DNA of 64,000 bases from Massilia terrae (lineage in GTDB: Bacteria; Pseudomonadota; Gammaproteobacteria; Burkholderiales; Burkholderiaceae_D). Numbering within the stretch: the stretch's first letter is position 1; each line of letters opens with the position of its first letter. The notes beneath the pieces were generated by a model. It saw only the letters and a list, made by a program, of their open reading frames with translations, ran no database searches and had not been told where the DNA came from. The stretch lies in contig NZ_JANUGU010000001.1 of the NCBI RefSeq assembly GCF_024753145.1, positions 682,001 to 746,000 on the forward strand. Direction: 5' to 3'. The translations under genes and the position numbers were made by a program. Positions 23,523 through 33,897 of this stretch are shown here, one piece after another.

Positions 23523-23589
23523 AATCGTTCGTCTTGGAAAAGGAGAGGCACGGCCGGGCAGGGTGCGCGGCCGTGCGGCAATTCGCCAC

Positions 23590-23595
23590 ATTATA
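23590..23595 (-). promoter_or_regulatory. Putative -10 box of the map-glnD promoter
   Basis: On the minus strand these bases read TATAAT, about 68 bases before the map start. The matching -35 region is weak. The overlapping plus strand also reads TATAAT two bases on, so the direction is not fully certain. Confidence 0.4.
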
Positions 23596-23681
23596 ATAGA
23601 TGTTGCATTGGCAGCGTTCGCGCCGGCCGGCGCCGGCCCGGGGCGCTCGCCTTCGTTGTTATTATTGCAAAGACCGATTGT

Positions 23682-23698
23682 GTCATGCCCCGCATGAC
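23682..23698. promoter_or_regulatory. Perfect palindrome just upstream of the rpsB -35 box
   Basis: GTCATGC and GCATGAC are exact reverse complements around CCC. The site ends 4 bases before the -35 hexamer of the rpsB promoter, a normal position for an activator or repressor. Confidence 0.4.
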
Positions 23699-23702
23699 CA
23701 TC

Positions 23703-23732
23703 TTGCCCAAGCCACGGTTGTCGGTGTAAAAT
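23703..23732 (+). promoter_or_regulatory. Sigma-70 promoter of rpsB
   Basis: TTGCCC (23703-23708) and TAAAAT (23727-23732) are separated by 18 bases. Transcription would start near 23739, giving a leader of about 127 bases before rpsB. Confidence 0.65.
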
Positions 23733-23762
23733 CTCGGGTTGCTCGGGCAGGTGTCCGGCAAG

Positions 23763-23783
23763 CGGCCAAAATGGCCGTTTTTT
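23763..23783 (+). terminator. Terminator-like hairpin inside the rpsB leader
   Basis: CGGCC, loop AAAAT, GGCCG, then six T. It lies about 25 bases after the predicted transcription start and has no upstream gene on this strand to terminate, so it fits premature termination or attenuation of rpsB. The stem is only 5 bp. Confidence 0.5.
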
Positions 23784-23865
23784 AAGTAAATCGCGAATCC
23801 GGCCCACAAAGGGTGCCTTTCAAAGGTGACTGGCCGGATTTGAGACCTAACCCTGGAGAAATTCA

Positions 23866-24612
23866 ATGTCCGTTACTATGCGCGAAATGCTGGAAGCCGG
23901 TGTTCACTTCGGCCACCAGACCCGTTTCTGGAACCCGAAGATGGCGCCGTTCATCTTTGGTCATCGCAACAAGATCCACATCATCAACCTGGAAAAAACC
24001 ATGGCGATGTACCAGGATGCGATGAAAACCATCAAGCAGATCGCTGCCAACCGCGGCACCATCCTGCTGGTGGGCACCAAGCGCCAGGCCCGCGACATCA
24101 TCGCCGCCGAAGCGCAACGCGCCGGCGTGCCGTATGTCGACCAGCGCTGGCTGGGCGGCATGCTGACCAACTTCAAGACCATCAAGACCTCGATCAAGCG
24201 CCTGAAGGACATGGAAGCCGCGATCGAATCCGGTGAAGTCGAGAAGATGTCGAAAAAAGAAGCCCTGATGTTCAACCGCGAGCTGGACAAGCTGCAGAAG
24301 TCGATCGGCGGCATCAAGGACCTGAACGGCGTGCCGGACGCGATCTTCGTGGTCGACGTCGGCTACCACAAGGGCGCCATCACCGAAGCCGGCAAGCTGG
24401 GCATCCCGGTCATCGGCGTGGTCGACACCAACCACTCGCCGGCCGGCGTGACCCACGTGATCCCGGGTAACGACGACTCGTCGAAAGCCATCACCCTGTA
24501 CGCACGCGGCGTCGCCGATGCGATCCTGGAAGGCCGTGCCAACGCCACCACCGAAGTGATGGAAGCTGTCAAGGGCGGCGACGAATTCGTCGAAGTCTCC
24601 GAGCAGGCATAA
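23866..24612 (+). CDS. rpsB: 30S ribosomal protein S2
   Basis: S2 is part of the small ribosomal subunit and helps S1 to bind. The 248-residue protein has both family signatures: the N-terminal [22 protein letters not shown] and the central [16 protein letters not shown]. It starts behind GGAGAAATTCA. The long leader fits the known feedback control of rpsB by S2 in proteobacteria, though here only the promoter and hairpins are directly visible. It is followed by tsf across an intercistronic hairpin. Confidence 0.98.
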   Translation: MSVTMREMLEAGVHFGHQTRFWNPKMAPFIFGHRNKIHIINLEKTMAMYQDAMKTIKQIAANRGTILLVGTKRQARDIIAAEAQRAGVPYVDQRWLGGMLTNFKTIKTSIKRLKDMEAAIESGEVEKMSKKEALMFNRELDKLQKSIGGIKDLNGVPDAIFVVDVGYHKGAITEAGKLGIPVIGVVDTNHSPAGVTHVIPGNDDSSKAITLYARGVADAILEGRANATTEVMEAVKGGDEFVEVSEQA

Positions 24613-24645
24613 TCGTTGGGCAGGCCGCGCGCCTGCCTGACACCG

Positions 24646-24673
24646 AAGGGGGGCCTGTGCCTCCCCTTTTTTT
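24646..24673 (+). terminator. Intercistronic terminator between rpsB and tsf
   Basis: AAGGGG pairs with CCCCTT, extended by GG/CC, followed by a run of T. Because tsf follows with no clear new promoter, this is probably a partial terminator that lowers tsf relative to rpsB, as reported for the E. coli rpsB-tsf operon. Confidence 0.7.
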
Positions 24674-24742
24674 AAGCAGAATTAGCGCGGGCGGCGGCAC
24701 ACCGGCGCCCGGACCCTGGATACACATTTAGGAGAAACAAAC

Positions 24743-25651
24743 ATGGCAGCGATTACTGCAGCGATGGTTGGCGAACTGCGCGCCAAGACCGACGCCCCGA
24801 TGATGGAATGCAAAAAAGCACTGACCGAAGCCGAAGGCGATATGGGCCGTGCGGAAGAGATCCTGCGCGTCAAGCTGGGCGGCAAGGCGTCGAAAGCCGC
24901 AGCCCGCATCACCGCTGAAGGCGTGGTGGCCGCTTACATCAACGGCAAGGTCGGCGCGCTGGTCGAGATCAACAGCGAAACCGACTTCGTCGCCAAGAAC
25001 GACGACTTCCTCGCGATGGCCAACCAGGCAGCCCGCCTGGTCGCCGAGCAGAACCCGGCCGACGTCGCCGCGCTGGCAGCCCTGCCGGTCGAAGGCGGCC
25101 AGACCTTCGACGACGTGCGTACGGCGCTGATCGGTAAAATCGGCGAAAATATGACGGTTCGCCGCTTCAAGCGCTTCGACACTACCGCCAAGCTGGCTTC
25201 CTACCTGCACGGCGCGCGCATCGGCGTGATCGTCGAGTTCGAGGGTGACGACCAGGTCGGCAAGGACGTGGCCATGCACATCGCCGCAATGAAGCCGGTG
25301 GCACTGTCGTCGGAACAAGTTCCGGCCGAGCTGATCGAGAAAGAGCGTTCGGTTGCTGAACTGAAGGCCAAGGAAGACGCCGACAAGGCCGTCGCCGAAG
25401 GCAAGCAGCCGCAATCGGCCGAGATCGTCGCCAAGCGTATTGATGGTTCGGTGCAGAAGTACCTGAAGGAAGTGTCGTTGCTGAACCAGGCGTTCGTGAA
25501 GAACGACAAGCAGTCGATCGAGCAAATGCTGAAGGCCAACAACGCGAGCGTAAAATCGTTCGTCATGTTCGTGGTCGGCGAGGGCATCGAGAAGAAAGTC
25601 GATGACTTTGCGGCAGAAGTTGCAGCACAGATGGCTGCTTCCAAGCAGTAA
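24743..25651 (+). CDS. tsf: Translation elongation factor Ts
   Basis: EF-Ts exchanges GDP for GTP on EF-Tu. The 302-residue protein has the N-terminal UBA-like domain with [16 protein letters not shown], the EF-Tu-contacting motif [12 protein letters not shown] near residue 80, and the C-terminal coiled-coil insert (residues about 190-230). The RBS is AGGAGAAA. It is followed by a strong terminator. Confidence 0.98.
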   Translation: MAAITAAMVGELRAKTDAPMMECKKALTEAEGDMGRAEEILRVKLGGKASKAAARITAEGVVAAYINGKVGALVEINSETDFVAKNDDFLAMANQAARLVAEQNPADVAALAALPVEGGQTFDDVRTALIGKIGENMTVRRFKRFDTTAKLASYLHGARIGVIVEFEGDDQVGKDVAMHIAAMKPVALSSEQVPAELIEKERSVAELKAKEDADKAVAEGKQPQSAEIVAKRIDGSVQKYLKEVSLLNQAFVKNDKQSIEQMLKANNASVKSFVMFVVGEGIEKKVDDFAAEVAAQMAASKQ

Positions 25652-25656
25652 AATGG

Positions 25657-25683
25657 AAAACGGGCCGCGAGGCCCGTTTTTTT
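25657..25683 (+). terminator. Rho-independent terminator after tsf
   Basis: A perfect 10-bp stem (AAAACGGGCC with GGCCCGTTTT) around a GCGA tetraloop, ending in seven T. Confidence 0.93.
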
Positions 25684-25714
25684 AAGGGCGGCTCCTTGTG
25701 CACCTTAAAAGGAA

Positions 25715-25817
25715 CCGTCGTCCCGGCGCAGGCCGGGACCCATGCTGAGCTTGATCGGCATGCGGCCCGCAGCAGTACTGCACGCGTTCCATGGGACCCG
25801 GCCGCCGGGACGACGGG
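25715..25817. repeat. Inverted pair of REP-like palindromes, family B
   Basis: The left element (25715-25748) is CGTCGTCCCGGC with GCCGGGAC followed by CCATGCTGA; the right element (25789-25817) is its inverted partner with CCATGGGACCC. It lies between tsf and pyrH. Near-identical pairs are at 54.8 and 58.5 kb. Confidence 0.85.
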
Positions 25818-25842
25818 CAGGGGGAGCGGGCAAAAGGTAACA

Positions 25843-25870
25843 CCTCCATCTGCGTCTGAAGCAGATGAGG
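25843..25870 (+). promoter_or_regulatory. Hairpin in the region upstream of pyrH
   Basis: CCTCCATCTGC pairs with GCAGATGAGG (one bulged C) around the loop GTCTGAA. No T-run follows, so it is not a simple terminator. It ends 58 bases before the pyrH start and may be a leader structure or a protein-binding site; the role is unknown. Confidence 0.45.
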
Positions 25871-25928
25871 CCGCCCCGGCGGCCAGACCAGAATTCGTAA
25901 CATCACAATTTAAGGAGCCCGCACCATC

Positions 25929-26645
25929 ATGACCAAACCCGCCTACCAACGAGTCCTCCTTAAACTGTCCGGCGAAGCGCTGATGGGCGACGACCCGTTC
26001 GGCATCAACCGCGCCACCATCGAGCGCATGGTGGCCGACGTGGCGGAAGTGGCGAACCTGGGAGTGCAGTTGGCTGTGGTCATCGGCGGCGGCAACATCT
26101 TCCGCGGCGTCGCCCCCGGCGCGCAAGGCATGGACCGCGCCACCGCCGACTACATGGGCATGCTGGCCACCGTCATGAACGCCCTGGCACTGGCCGACGC
26201 CATGCGCCAGCAGGGCATCACCGCGCGCGTGATGAGCGCGATCGCGATCGAGCAGGTGGTCGAGCCCTATGTGCGCCCGAAAGCCCTGCAATACCTGGAA
26301 GAAGGCAAGGTCGTCGTGTTCGCCGCCGGCACCGGCAACCCCTTCTTCACCACCGACACCGCGGCCGCCCTGCGCGGCTCCGAAGTGTCGGCCGAGATTG
26401 TTTTGAAGGCAACCAAGGTCGATGGCGTATATACTGCCGATCCGAAGAAGGATCCGCACGCTACCCGCTATGAATCGATCTCGTTCGACGAGGCGATTTC
26501 GAAGAACCTGCAGGTGATGGATGCCACCGCATTCGCCCTGTGCCGCGACCAGAAGCTGCCGATCAAGGTGTTTTCCATCGTCAAGCCCGGTGCGCTCAAG
26601 CGCGTGATCATGGGCGAGGACGAAGGTACACTGGTACACGTTTAA
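25929..26645 (+). CDS. pyrH: UMP kinase
   Basis: PyrH phosphorylates UMP to UDP in pyrimidine nucleotide synthesis; it is a hexameric amino-acid-kinase-fold enzyme. The 238-residue protein has [13 protein letters not shown] at the N-terminus, the glycine-rich [10 protein letters not shown] and the C-terminal [12 protein letters not shown] nucleotide site. The RBS AAGGAG lies 11 bases upstream. It is followed by frr 27 bases later, the usual order. Confidence 0.97.
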   Translation: MTKPAYQRVLLKLSGEALMGDDPFGINRATIERMVADVAEVANLGVQLAVVIGGGNIFRGVAPGAQGMDRATADYMGMLATVMNALALADAMRQQGITARVMSAIAIEQVVEPYVRPKALQYLEEGKVVVFAAGTGNPFFTTDTAAALRGSEVSAEIVLKATKVDGVYTADPKKDPHATRYESISFDEAISKNLQVMDATAFALCRDQKLPIKVFSIVKPGALKRVIMGEDEGTLVHV

Positions 26646-26672
26646 TCCATATAGAAAACTCAGGAGAGCAGC

Positions 26673-27233
26673 ATGTCCTTAGCTGACGTTAAGAAGAACG
26701 CCCAGGATCGCATGATCAAGTCGATCGAGACCCTGAAGGCCGACCTGGCGAAGGTCCGTACCGGCCGCGCCCACACCGGCATCCTCGACCACGTGATGGT
26801 CGACTACTACGGCTCGCCGACCGCGCTGCCGCAGGTGGCCAACCTGACCCTGATCGATGCGCGCACCATCGGCGTGCAGCCGTGGGAAAAGAAAATGCTG
26901 GCCGCCATCGAGAAGGCCATCCGCGAATCCGACCTCGGCCTGAACCCGTCCTCGTTCGGCGAGATGATCCGCGTGCCGACCCCGGCCCTGACCGAAGAGC
27001 GTCGCAAGGAGATGGTCAAGCTGTGCAAGTCGGAAGCGGAAGACGCCAAGATCGCCGTGCGCAACATCCGCCGCGATGCCAACGAACAGGTCAAGAAAAT
27101 GGTCAAGGACAAGACCGCATCGGAAGACGACGAGCGCCGTTCGGCCGACGAGATCCAGAAGCTGACCGACAAGTTCGTCGCCGACATCGACAAGCTCGTG
27201 GCCGAGAAAGAAAAAGAAGTCCTCACCGTCTGA
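26673..27233 (+). CDS. frr: Ribosome recycling factor
   Basis: RRF splits post-termination ribosomes together with EF-G. The 186-residue protein has the typical length and the triple-helix-bundle motifs [23 protein letters not shown], and the C-terminal [11 protein letters not shown]. The RBS is AGGAGAG. A terminator-like hairpin follows before uppS. Confidence 0.98.
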   Translation: MSLADVKKNAQDRMIKSIETLKADLAKVRTGRAHTGILDHVMVDYYGSPTALPQVANLTLIDARTIGVQPWEKKMLAAIEKAIRESDLGLNPSSFGEMIRVPTPALTEERRKEMVKLCKSEAEDAKIAVRNIRRDANEQVKKMVKDKTASEDDERRSADEIQKLTDKFVADIDKLVAEKEKEVLTV

Positions 27234-27260
27234 CCGGTGGCGCCCGCGGGCGCCCGCGCC

Positions 27261-27305
27261 AAACCGGCCTGGGCCAGTAGAGGCCAGGCCGGTTTGCCCT
27301 TTTTG
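27261..27305 (+). terminator. Rho-independent terminator between frr and uppS
   Basis: AAACCGGCCTGG pairs perfectly with CCAGGCCGGTTT (12 bp), then GCCC and a T-rich tract. It stands 28 bases before the uppS start, so it either ends the pyrH-frr transcript or partially reduces flow into the envelope genes. Confidence 0.85.
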
Positions 27306-27332
27306 TTTTGTAGTGATTCCAGGTCCCGCTTT

Positions 27333-28081
<749 letters not shown>

Positions 28082-28082
<1 letters not shown>

Positions 28083-28912
28083 TGCTGAAAACCCGGGTCA
28101 TCACGGCGGTCGTGCTGCTGGCGGTATTGCTGCCGATCCTGTATTTCAACAACACCACCGCCTTCGCCGTCGTGGTGACGGTGGCCTTCGGCGCGGCGGT
28201 GTGGGAAGCCTTCCGCCTGTTCAACCCGGAATCGAAGGGCGCGGTGGTGGTGTCCGCGGTCTGGACCGCCACCTTCGCCTGGGCTTTCTTCGTGCACGGG
28301 GCCGGCAACCTGACGTTCTGGTTCGCGCTCAGCGCCCTGATCTGGCTGTTGCGGCTGGCGCCCTCGCTCAAGATCGGCCTGCCGCCGCTGGGGCAGGGTG
28401 GCAATATGCTGCTGTCGATTACCTACGCGGTCGCCATCGTCGGCTGCTTCGCCGCCATCGTCCAGCTGTTCCAGCATTCGCCGCTGTACCTGCTGTCGGT
28501 AATGGCGCTGGTGTGGGTCGCCGACATCGGCGCCTACTTCGCCGGCAAGGCCTTCGGCAAGCGCAAGCTGGCGCCGTCCATCTCGCCGGGCAAGTCCTGG
28601 GAAGGCGCGATCGGCGGCGGCATCGCCGTGCTGCTGATCGCCTCGCTGTCGGTGCTGTTCGGCGGCCAGACCATGGCCGACACCTTCGCCGCCCGCATGC
28701 AGGGCCGGTTTGGCTGGGCCGCGCTGGTCGCGAGCCTGGTGCTCATCGTCGCCGCCAGCATCGTCGGCGACCTGTTCGAATCGCAGCTCAAGCGCCGCGC
28801 CGGCATGAAGGACAGCAGCAAGCTGCTGCCAGGCCATGGCGGGGTGCTGGACCGGATCGACGCGTTGATTCCGGTATTGCCACTGGCGGCGTTGATCGGC
28901 GCCTGGCTCTAA
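28082..28912 (+). CDS. cdsA: Phosphatidate cytidylyltransferase
   Basis: CdsA makes CDP-diacylglycerol from phosphatidate and CTP, the branch point of phospholipid synthesis. The 276-residue inner-membrane protein has about eight hydrophobic segments and the family signature near the C-terminus, [20 protein letters not shown], followed by GVLDRIDAL. It is translationally linked to uppS. Confidence 0.96.
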
Positions 28913-28925
28913 GAGGAGCTTCACC

Positions 28926-30104
28926 ATGCAACGCATCACCATCCTTGGCGCCACCGGTTCCATCGGCGCCTCGACGCTCGACGTGCTCGCGCGCCATCCC
29001 GGGAAGTACCAGGTTTATGCCCTGACCGCCCACAGCCGGGTCGATGAACTGGCCGCCCAATGCCGCGCCTTCCGCCCGGCGCGCGCCGTGGTCGGCACCG
29101 CCGAAGCGGCGCAGCGCCTGTCGCAGCTGCTCGCCGATCTGCCGGTGTCGGTCGAATACGGCGAGCAGGCCCTGTGCGACGTCGCCAGCAGCGACGCCAC
29201 CGACACCGTGATGGCCGCCATTGTCGGCGGCGCCGGCCTCGCGCCCACCATCGCCGCCGCTCGCGCGGGCAAGAAGGTCCTGCTCGCGAACAAGGAAGCG
29301 CTGGTGATGTCCGGCCAGCTGTTCATGGACGCGGTCAAGGAGCACAAGGCCACGCTGCTGCCGATCGACAGCGAGCACAATGCGATCTTCCAGTCGCTGC
29401 CCGAGTCGTACGGACGCAAGCCGCTTGACTCCGGCGTCGCGCGCATCCTGCTGACGGCATCCGGCGGCCCCTTCCTGCAGCGCGCCGTCGAGACGCTGGA
29501 GGACGTCACGCCCGAGGAAGCCTGCAAGCACCCGAACTGGGTCATGGGCCGCAAGATCTCGGTCGATTCCGCGACCATGATGAACAAGGGTCTCGAAGTG
29601 ATCGAGGCGCACTGGCTGTTCGGCGCGCCGGCCGAGATGATCGAGGTCGTGATCCACCCGCAAAGCGTGATCCACTCGATGGTGTCCTACGTCGACGGCT
29701 CCGTGGTGGCCCAGCTGGGCAACCCGGACATGCGCACCCCGATCGCGCACGCGCTGGCCTTCCCGGAGCGGATCGAGTCCGGCGTCGGCCAGCTCGACCT
29801 GACCCGGATGGCCTCGCTGCAGTTCCACCGCCCCGACTTCCAGCGCTTCCCCTGCCTGGCGCTGGCCTTCGAGGCGCTGCGCGACGGCGGCACCGCGCCG
29901 GCCCTGCTGAACGCGGCCAACGAGGTCGCGGTGCAGGCCTTCCTCGACCGCCGCATCGGTTTCCGCGACATCGACCGCGTGATCGGCCGCGTGATGGACA
30001 CGCTGCCGCACGGCGCCGCCACCTCGATCGAGGCGGTGATGGAGCAGGACGGGCGCGCGCGCCAGGCCGCGGGCGAGATCGTGGCGGCCATCTCCGGGGC
30101 CTGA
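28926..30104 (+). CDS. dxr: 1-deoxy-D-xylulose 5-phosphate reductoisomerase
   Basis: Dxr makes 2-C-methyl-D-erythritol 4-phosphate, the committed step of the MEP isoprenoid pathway that feeds UppS. The 392-residue protein has the NADPH motif [14 protein letters not shown] at the N-terminus, [10 protein letters not shown], and the metal/substrate residues in [11 protein letters not shown] and [18 protein letters not shown]. The RBS GAGGAG lies 7 bases upstream. It is followed by rseP 4 bases later. Confidence 0.97.
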   Translation: MQRITILGATGSIGASTLDVLARHPGKYQVYALTAHSRVDELAAQCRAFRPARAVVGTAEAAQRLSQLLADLPVSVEYGEQALCDVASSDATDTVMAAIVGGAGLAPTIAAARAGKKVLLANKEALVMSGQLFMDAVKEHKATLLPIDSEHNAIFQSLPESYGRKPLDSGVARILLTASGGPFLQRAVETLEDVTPEEACKHPNWVMGRKISVDSATMMNKGLEVIEAHWLFGAPAEMIEVVIHPQSVIHSMVSYVDGSVVAQLGNPDMRTPIAHALAFPERIESGVGQLDLTRMASLQFHRPDFQRFPCLALAFEALRDGGTAPALLNAANEVAVQAFLDRRIGFRDIDRVIGRVMDTLPHGAATSIEAVMEQDGRARQAAGEIVAAISGA

Positions 30105-30108
30105 TGCC

Positions 30109-31449
30109 ATGAACTTCATCTACACGGTGCTGGCCTTCCTGCTGGCCCTCGGGCCGCTGGTGGTGTTCCACGAATTCGGCCACTACATCGTGGCCCGCCT
30201 ATGCGGCGTCAAGGTGCTGCGCTTCTCGGTCGGGATGGGCAAGATCGTCTGGGCGCGCCGCTTCGGCCGCGACCAGACCGAGTGGGCGCTGTCGGCGCTG
30301 CCGATCGGCGGCTACGTCAAGATGCTGGACAAGCGCGACCCGTCCACCGCGCCGGCCGACGACAGCGAGCTGGATCGCGAATTCACCTCGCAGAACGTAT
30401 GGAAGCGGATCGCGATCATCGCCGCCGGCCCGATCGCCAACTTCATCCTGGCGATCGCGGTGCTGGCCGGCCTGTTCATGCACGGCGTGGAGGAACCCTC
30501 GGCGCGGCTGGCCCCGGGCGCTGCCACCAGCGCCGCCTGGCAGGCCGGGATCCGCGGCGGCGACGTGGTCACCGCGATCAACGGTGACCCGGTGCGTTCG
30601 TGGCCGGAGCTGCGCCTGCAGGTGCTGGGCGCGGCGGTCGACAAGCGCGAAGCCGACCTCGAACTGCGCGGCGCCTCGGGCGGCAGCTACCGCGCCGTGA
30701 TCCCGGCGGCCGCCATGGCCAAGCTGGATGTCGACGGCGACGTGATGAACGCCCTCGGCATGGACATGTGGCGCCCGCCGGCCCTGCTCGGCGAAGTGAT
30801 GGCGGGCGGCGCCGGCGCGCGCGCCGGCCTGAAGAAGGGCGACCTGGTGACCGCGATCGACGGCAAGCCGGTCCCCGACTGGATCGCGCTCACCAAGACC
30901 GTCAGCGCCAACGCCGGCCGCGTGCTCGATTTCAGCGTGACCCGCGCCGGCCAGCAGATGCATATACCGGTCAGCCCGACGCTCGACCAGGCCACCGGCC
31001 GCGGCATGATCAAGGCCGCCGTCGGCGCCCAGCCCGAGCTGGTGAACGTGGTCTCGGCCCCGCTGCCGGCAGTCGGGATCGCCGCGCGCGTGGCCTGGGA
31101 CCAGGGCACGATGATGCTCAAGATGATCGGCAAGATGATCATCGGGGAGGTCTCGGTCAAAAACGTGGCCGGCCCGATCACCATCGCCGACGCCGCCGGC
31201 CAAAGCGCGCATGCCGGATTGGCGGTGTTCCTGCGCTTCGTCGCCTTCATCAGCATCAGCCTCGGTGTAATGAATCTGTTACCAATTCCCGTTCTGGATG
31301 GGGGCCATTTGCTGTATTATGCGGTGGAAGTTTTGACAGGGCGCCCCTTGCCCGCGCGGATCGGAGAGATCGCCCAGCGCGCCGGGGTAGGCCTGCTGTT
31401 CATGCTGATGGCGCTCGCCGTCTTCAATGACCTGGTGCGGCTGCTTTGA
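30109..31449 (+). CDS. rseP: Site-2 intramembrane zinc protease RseP
   Basis: RseP cleaves membrane-embedded substrates; in E. coli it releases sigma-E by cutting RseA and also clears signal peptides. The 446-residue protein has HEFGH at about residues 22-26 in the first membrane segment, two PDZ domains in the middle (GAARAGLKKGDLV is in the second) and the third zinc-ligand motif NLLPIPVLDGGHL near the C-terminus. Its place before bamA is typical and links it to envelope stress control. Confidence 0.96.
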   Translation: MNFIYTVLAFLLALGPLVVFHEFGHYIVARLCGVKVLRFSVGMGKIVWARRFGRDQTEWALSALPIGGYVKMLDKRDPSTAPADDSELDREFTSQNVWKRIAIIAAGPIANFILAIAVLAGLFMHGVEEPSARLAPGAATSAAWQAGIRGGDVVTAINGDPVRSWPELRLQVLGAAVDKREADLELRGASGGSYRAVIPAAAMAKLDVDGDVMNALGMDMWRPPALLGEVMAGGAGARAGLKKGDLVTAIDGKPVPDWIALTKTVSANAGRVLDFSVTRAGQQMHIPVSPTLDQATGRGMIKAAVGAQPELVNVVSAPLPAVGIAARVAWDQGTMMLKMIGKMIIGEVSVKNVAGPITIADAAGQSAHAGLAVFLRFVAFISISLGVMNLLPIPVLDGGHLLYYAVEVLTGRPLPARIGEIAQRAGVGLLFMLMALAVFNDLVRLL

Positions 31450-31522
31450 AAAAAGCCAGACCAAGCACGGGGCTGAGAATACGTACGTTTGTCCAAAATG
31501 AGATTGTATCCACTGAGAGCCA

Positions 31523-33862
31523 ATGAAATTACAACCTGATCGTTTTGCCTTGCCGTTCATCCGCCGCAGCCTCATTGGCGCCGCCGTGCTGGCCGTATGT
31601 GCCGCGCCGGCGTGGGCCGTCACCCCGTTCGTGGTCAAGGACATCCGGGTCGAAGGCATCCAGCGGACCGAGGCAGGCACCGTGTTCAGCTACCTGCCGG
31701 TGCGTGTGGGCGAGACCTTCAACGACGACAAGGCCACCGCCGCCATCAAGGCGCTGTACGCCACCGGCTTCTTCAAGGACATCCGCCTGGAAGAGGAAAA
31801 CGGCGTGCTGGTGGTGCTGGTCGAGGAACGTCCGGCCATCGCCTCGGTGGACTTCACCGGCACCAAGGAATTCGAGAAGGACATGCTGGTCAAGGCGCTG
31901 AAGGAAATCGGCGTCGGCGAGACCAAGATCTTCGACAAGGCGTCGGTCGACCGCGCCGAGCAGGAACTCAAGCGCCAGTACCTGTCGCACGGCCTGTATG
32001 GCGTCAAGATCACCACCACCGTCACCCCGATCGAGCGCAACCGCGTGAACGTGATGTTCAACGTGGACGAGGGCGACGTCGCCAAGATCCGCCAGATCAA
32101 CATCGTCGGCAACAAGGCCTTCAGCGACAAGGAACTGCGCGAGATCCTGCAGCTGTCCACCACTGGCTGGTTCACCTGGTACTCCAAGGCCGACCAGTAC
32201 TCCAAGACCAAGCTCACCGGCGACATCGAGGCGATCAAGTCCTTCTACCTGGACCACGGCTACCTGGCCGCCAACGTCGAATCGACCCAGGTCGCGATCA
32301 CGCCGGACAAGAAGGACATCTACCTCACCATCAACATCACCGAAGGCGAGAAGTACACCGTCTCCGGCGTCAAGCTGGAAGGCGAGACCTTCGGCCGCGA
32401 GGACGAACTGAAAAAGCTGATCGTGCTGCACCCGGGCCAGGTGTATTCCGGCGCCGCGCAGGAAGCATCGATCAAGCGCATCTCGGCGCGCCTGGGCACC
32501 TTCGGCTACGCCTTCGCCAACGTCACCGCCAACGCCGAGATCACCGACCCGGTCAAGCACCTGGTGTCGTTCACCTTCTTCGTCGATCCGGGCAAGCGCG
32601 CCTACGTGCGCCACATGAACATCGCGGGCAACACCACCACGCGCGACGAAGTGATCCGCCGCGAGTTCCGCCAGTTCGAAAGCTCGTGGTACAACGCGGA
32701 CAAGGTCAAGCTCTCGCGCGACCGCGTCGACCGCCTCGGCTACTTCAAGGACGTCAAGGTCGACACCCCGGAATCGCAGGGCACCTCCGACCAGGTCGAC
32801 GTCAACCTGGAAGTGACCGAACGCCCGACCGGCAACTTCACCATCGGCGGCGCGTTCTCGCAGGCCGAGAAGTTCACCTTTACCGCGGCGATCCAGCAGC
32901 AGAACTTCGCCGGCAGCGGCAACACCGTCGGCCTGGAGCTGAACACCAGCCGCTACAATCGCACCATCGCGTTCTCGCAGACCAACCCGTACTTCACCGA
33001 CGACGGCGTGTCGCGCGCGTTCCAGCTCTACCTGCGCACCTCGCGTCCGCCGGCGATCAACATCGGCATGTTCACCGTGCGCCAGCACGGCGGCAACATG
33101 ACCTTCGGCGTGCCGTTCTCCGAAGTCGACACCGTGTTCTTCGGTATCGGCGCCGAGACCACCACCATCGAGACCGACCAGACCTCGCCGGCGGTGTACA
33201 AGAACTGGGTGATGCAGAATGGCGGCCCGGCCAGCGGCGAAGGCTCGGCCCACACCTACGCGATCCCGCTGACCGCAGCCTGGGGCCGCGACTCGCGCGA
33301 CAGCGCCGTTACCCCGACCGCCGGCCGCTTCCAGCGCGCCAACATCGAGATCGACCCGTTCGGCGACGCCAAGTACTACCGCCTGAGCTACGAGCACCAG
33401 TGGTATCGTCCGCTGACGCGCTGGATGACGCTCGCGCTGCGCGGCGAGGCCGACTACGGCCACGGCCTGGGCGGCAAGGTCTACCCGATCTTCAAGAACT
33501 ACTACGCCGGCGGCATCGGCTCGGTGCGCGGCTACGAGAGCTCGTCGCTGGGCGTGGTCGACCCGACCACCTTCGACGCGCTGGGCGGCTCCAAGCGCCT
33601 GATCGCCAACGCCGAACTGCAGTTCCCGTTCCCCGGCAGCGGCCAGGACCGCAGCCTGCGCTGGTTCGTGTTCGGCGACGGCGGCCAGATCTGGCAGGAG
33701 AAGCAGAAGATCCGCCTGAACGAGATGCGCTACTCGGCCGGTATCGGCCTGTCGTGGATTTCCCCGGTCGGTCCGCTCAAGTTGAGTTATGCTAAGCCCT
33801 TGAACGCGAAGCCGGGCGACCGCCTTGAGCGCTTCCAGTTCCAGATGGGTACCGGTTTCTGA
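31523..33862 (+). CDS. bamA: Outer membrane protein assembly factor BamA
   Basis: BamA is the core of the machine that inserts beta-barrels into the outer membrane. The 779-residue protein has a signal peptide (cleavage after AWA near residue 32), five POTRA domains (to about 425) and a C-terminal 16-strand barrel. The lid-loop motif VRGYESSSLG and the terminal phenylalanine (QFQMGTGF) are as in the family. It is followed by skp and the lipid A genes. Confidence 0.98.
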   Translation: MKLQPDRFALPFIRRSLIGAAVLAVCAAPAWAVTPFVVKDIRVEGIQRTEAGTVFSYLPVRVGETFNDDKATAAIKALYATGFFKDIRLEEENGVLVVLVEERPAIASVDFTGTKEFEKDMLVKALKEIGVGETKIFDKASVDRAEQELKRQYLSHGLYGVKITTTVTPIERNRVNVMFNVDEGDVAKIRQINIVGNKAFSDKELREILQLSTTGWFTWYSKADQYSKTKLTGDIEAIKSFYLDHGYLAANVESTQVAITPDKKDIYLTINITEGEKYTVSGVKLEGETFGREDELKKLIVLHPGQVYSGAAQEASIKRISARLGTFGYAFANVTANAEITDPVKHLVSFTFFVDPGKRAYVRHMNIAGNTTTRDEVIRREFRQFESSWYNADKVKLSRDRVDRLGYFKDVKVDTPESQGTSDQVDVNLEVTERPTGNFTIGGAFSQAEKFTFTAAIQQQNFAGSGNTVGLELNTSRYNRTIAFSQTNPYFTDDGVSRAFQLYLRTSRPPAINIGMFTVRQHGGNMTFGVPFSEVDTVFFGIGAETTTIETDQTSPAVYKNWVMQNGGPASGEGSAHTYAIPLTAAWGRDSRDSAVTPTAGRFQRANIEIDPFGDAKYYRLSYEHQWYRPLTRWMTLALRGEADYGHGLGGKVYPIFKNYYAGGIGSVRGYESSSLGVVDPTTFDALGGSKRLIANAELQFPFPGSGQDRSLRWFVFGDGGQIWQEKQKIRLNEMRYSAGIGLSWISPVGPLKLSYAKPLNAKPGDRLERFQFQMGTGF

Positions 33863-33897
33863 CGCGGGACCCGTCCTGATTCACGATTGCGGAGAAT

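Larger units (their letters stand above)
23523..23865. other. Divergent regulatory region between map and rpsB (343 bases, no gene)
   Basis: From left to right it holds a likely map promoter (23590-23595), a 7-bp palindrome (23682-23698), the rpsB promoter (23703-23732), a short terminator-like hairpin (23763-23783) and the remaining rpsB leader with a small CCTTT/AAAGG hairpin near 23816. No open frame in it looks coding. Confidence 0.7.
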
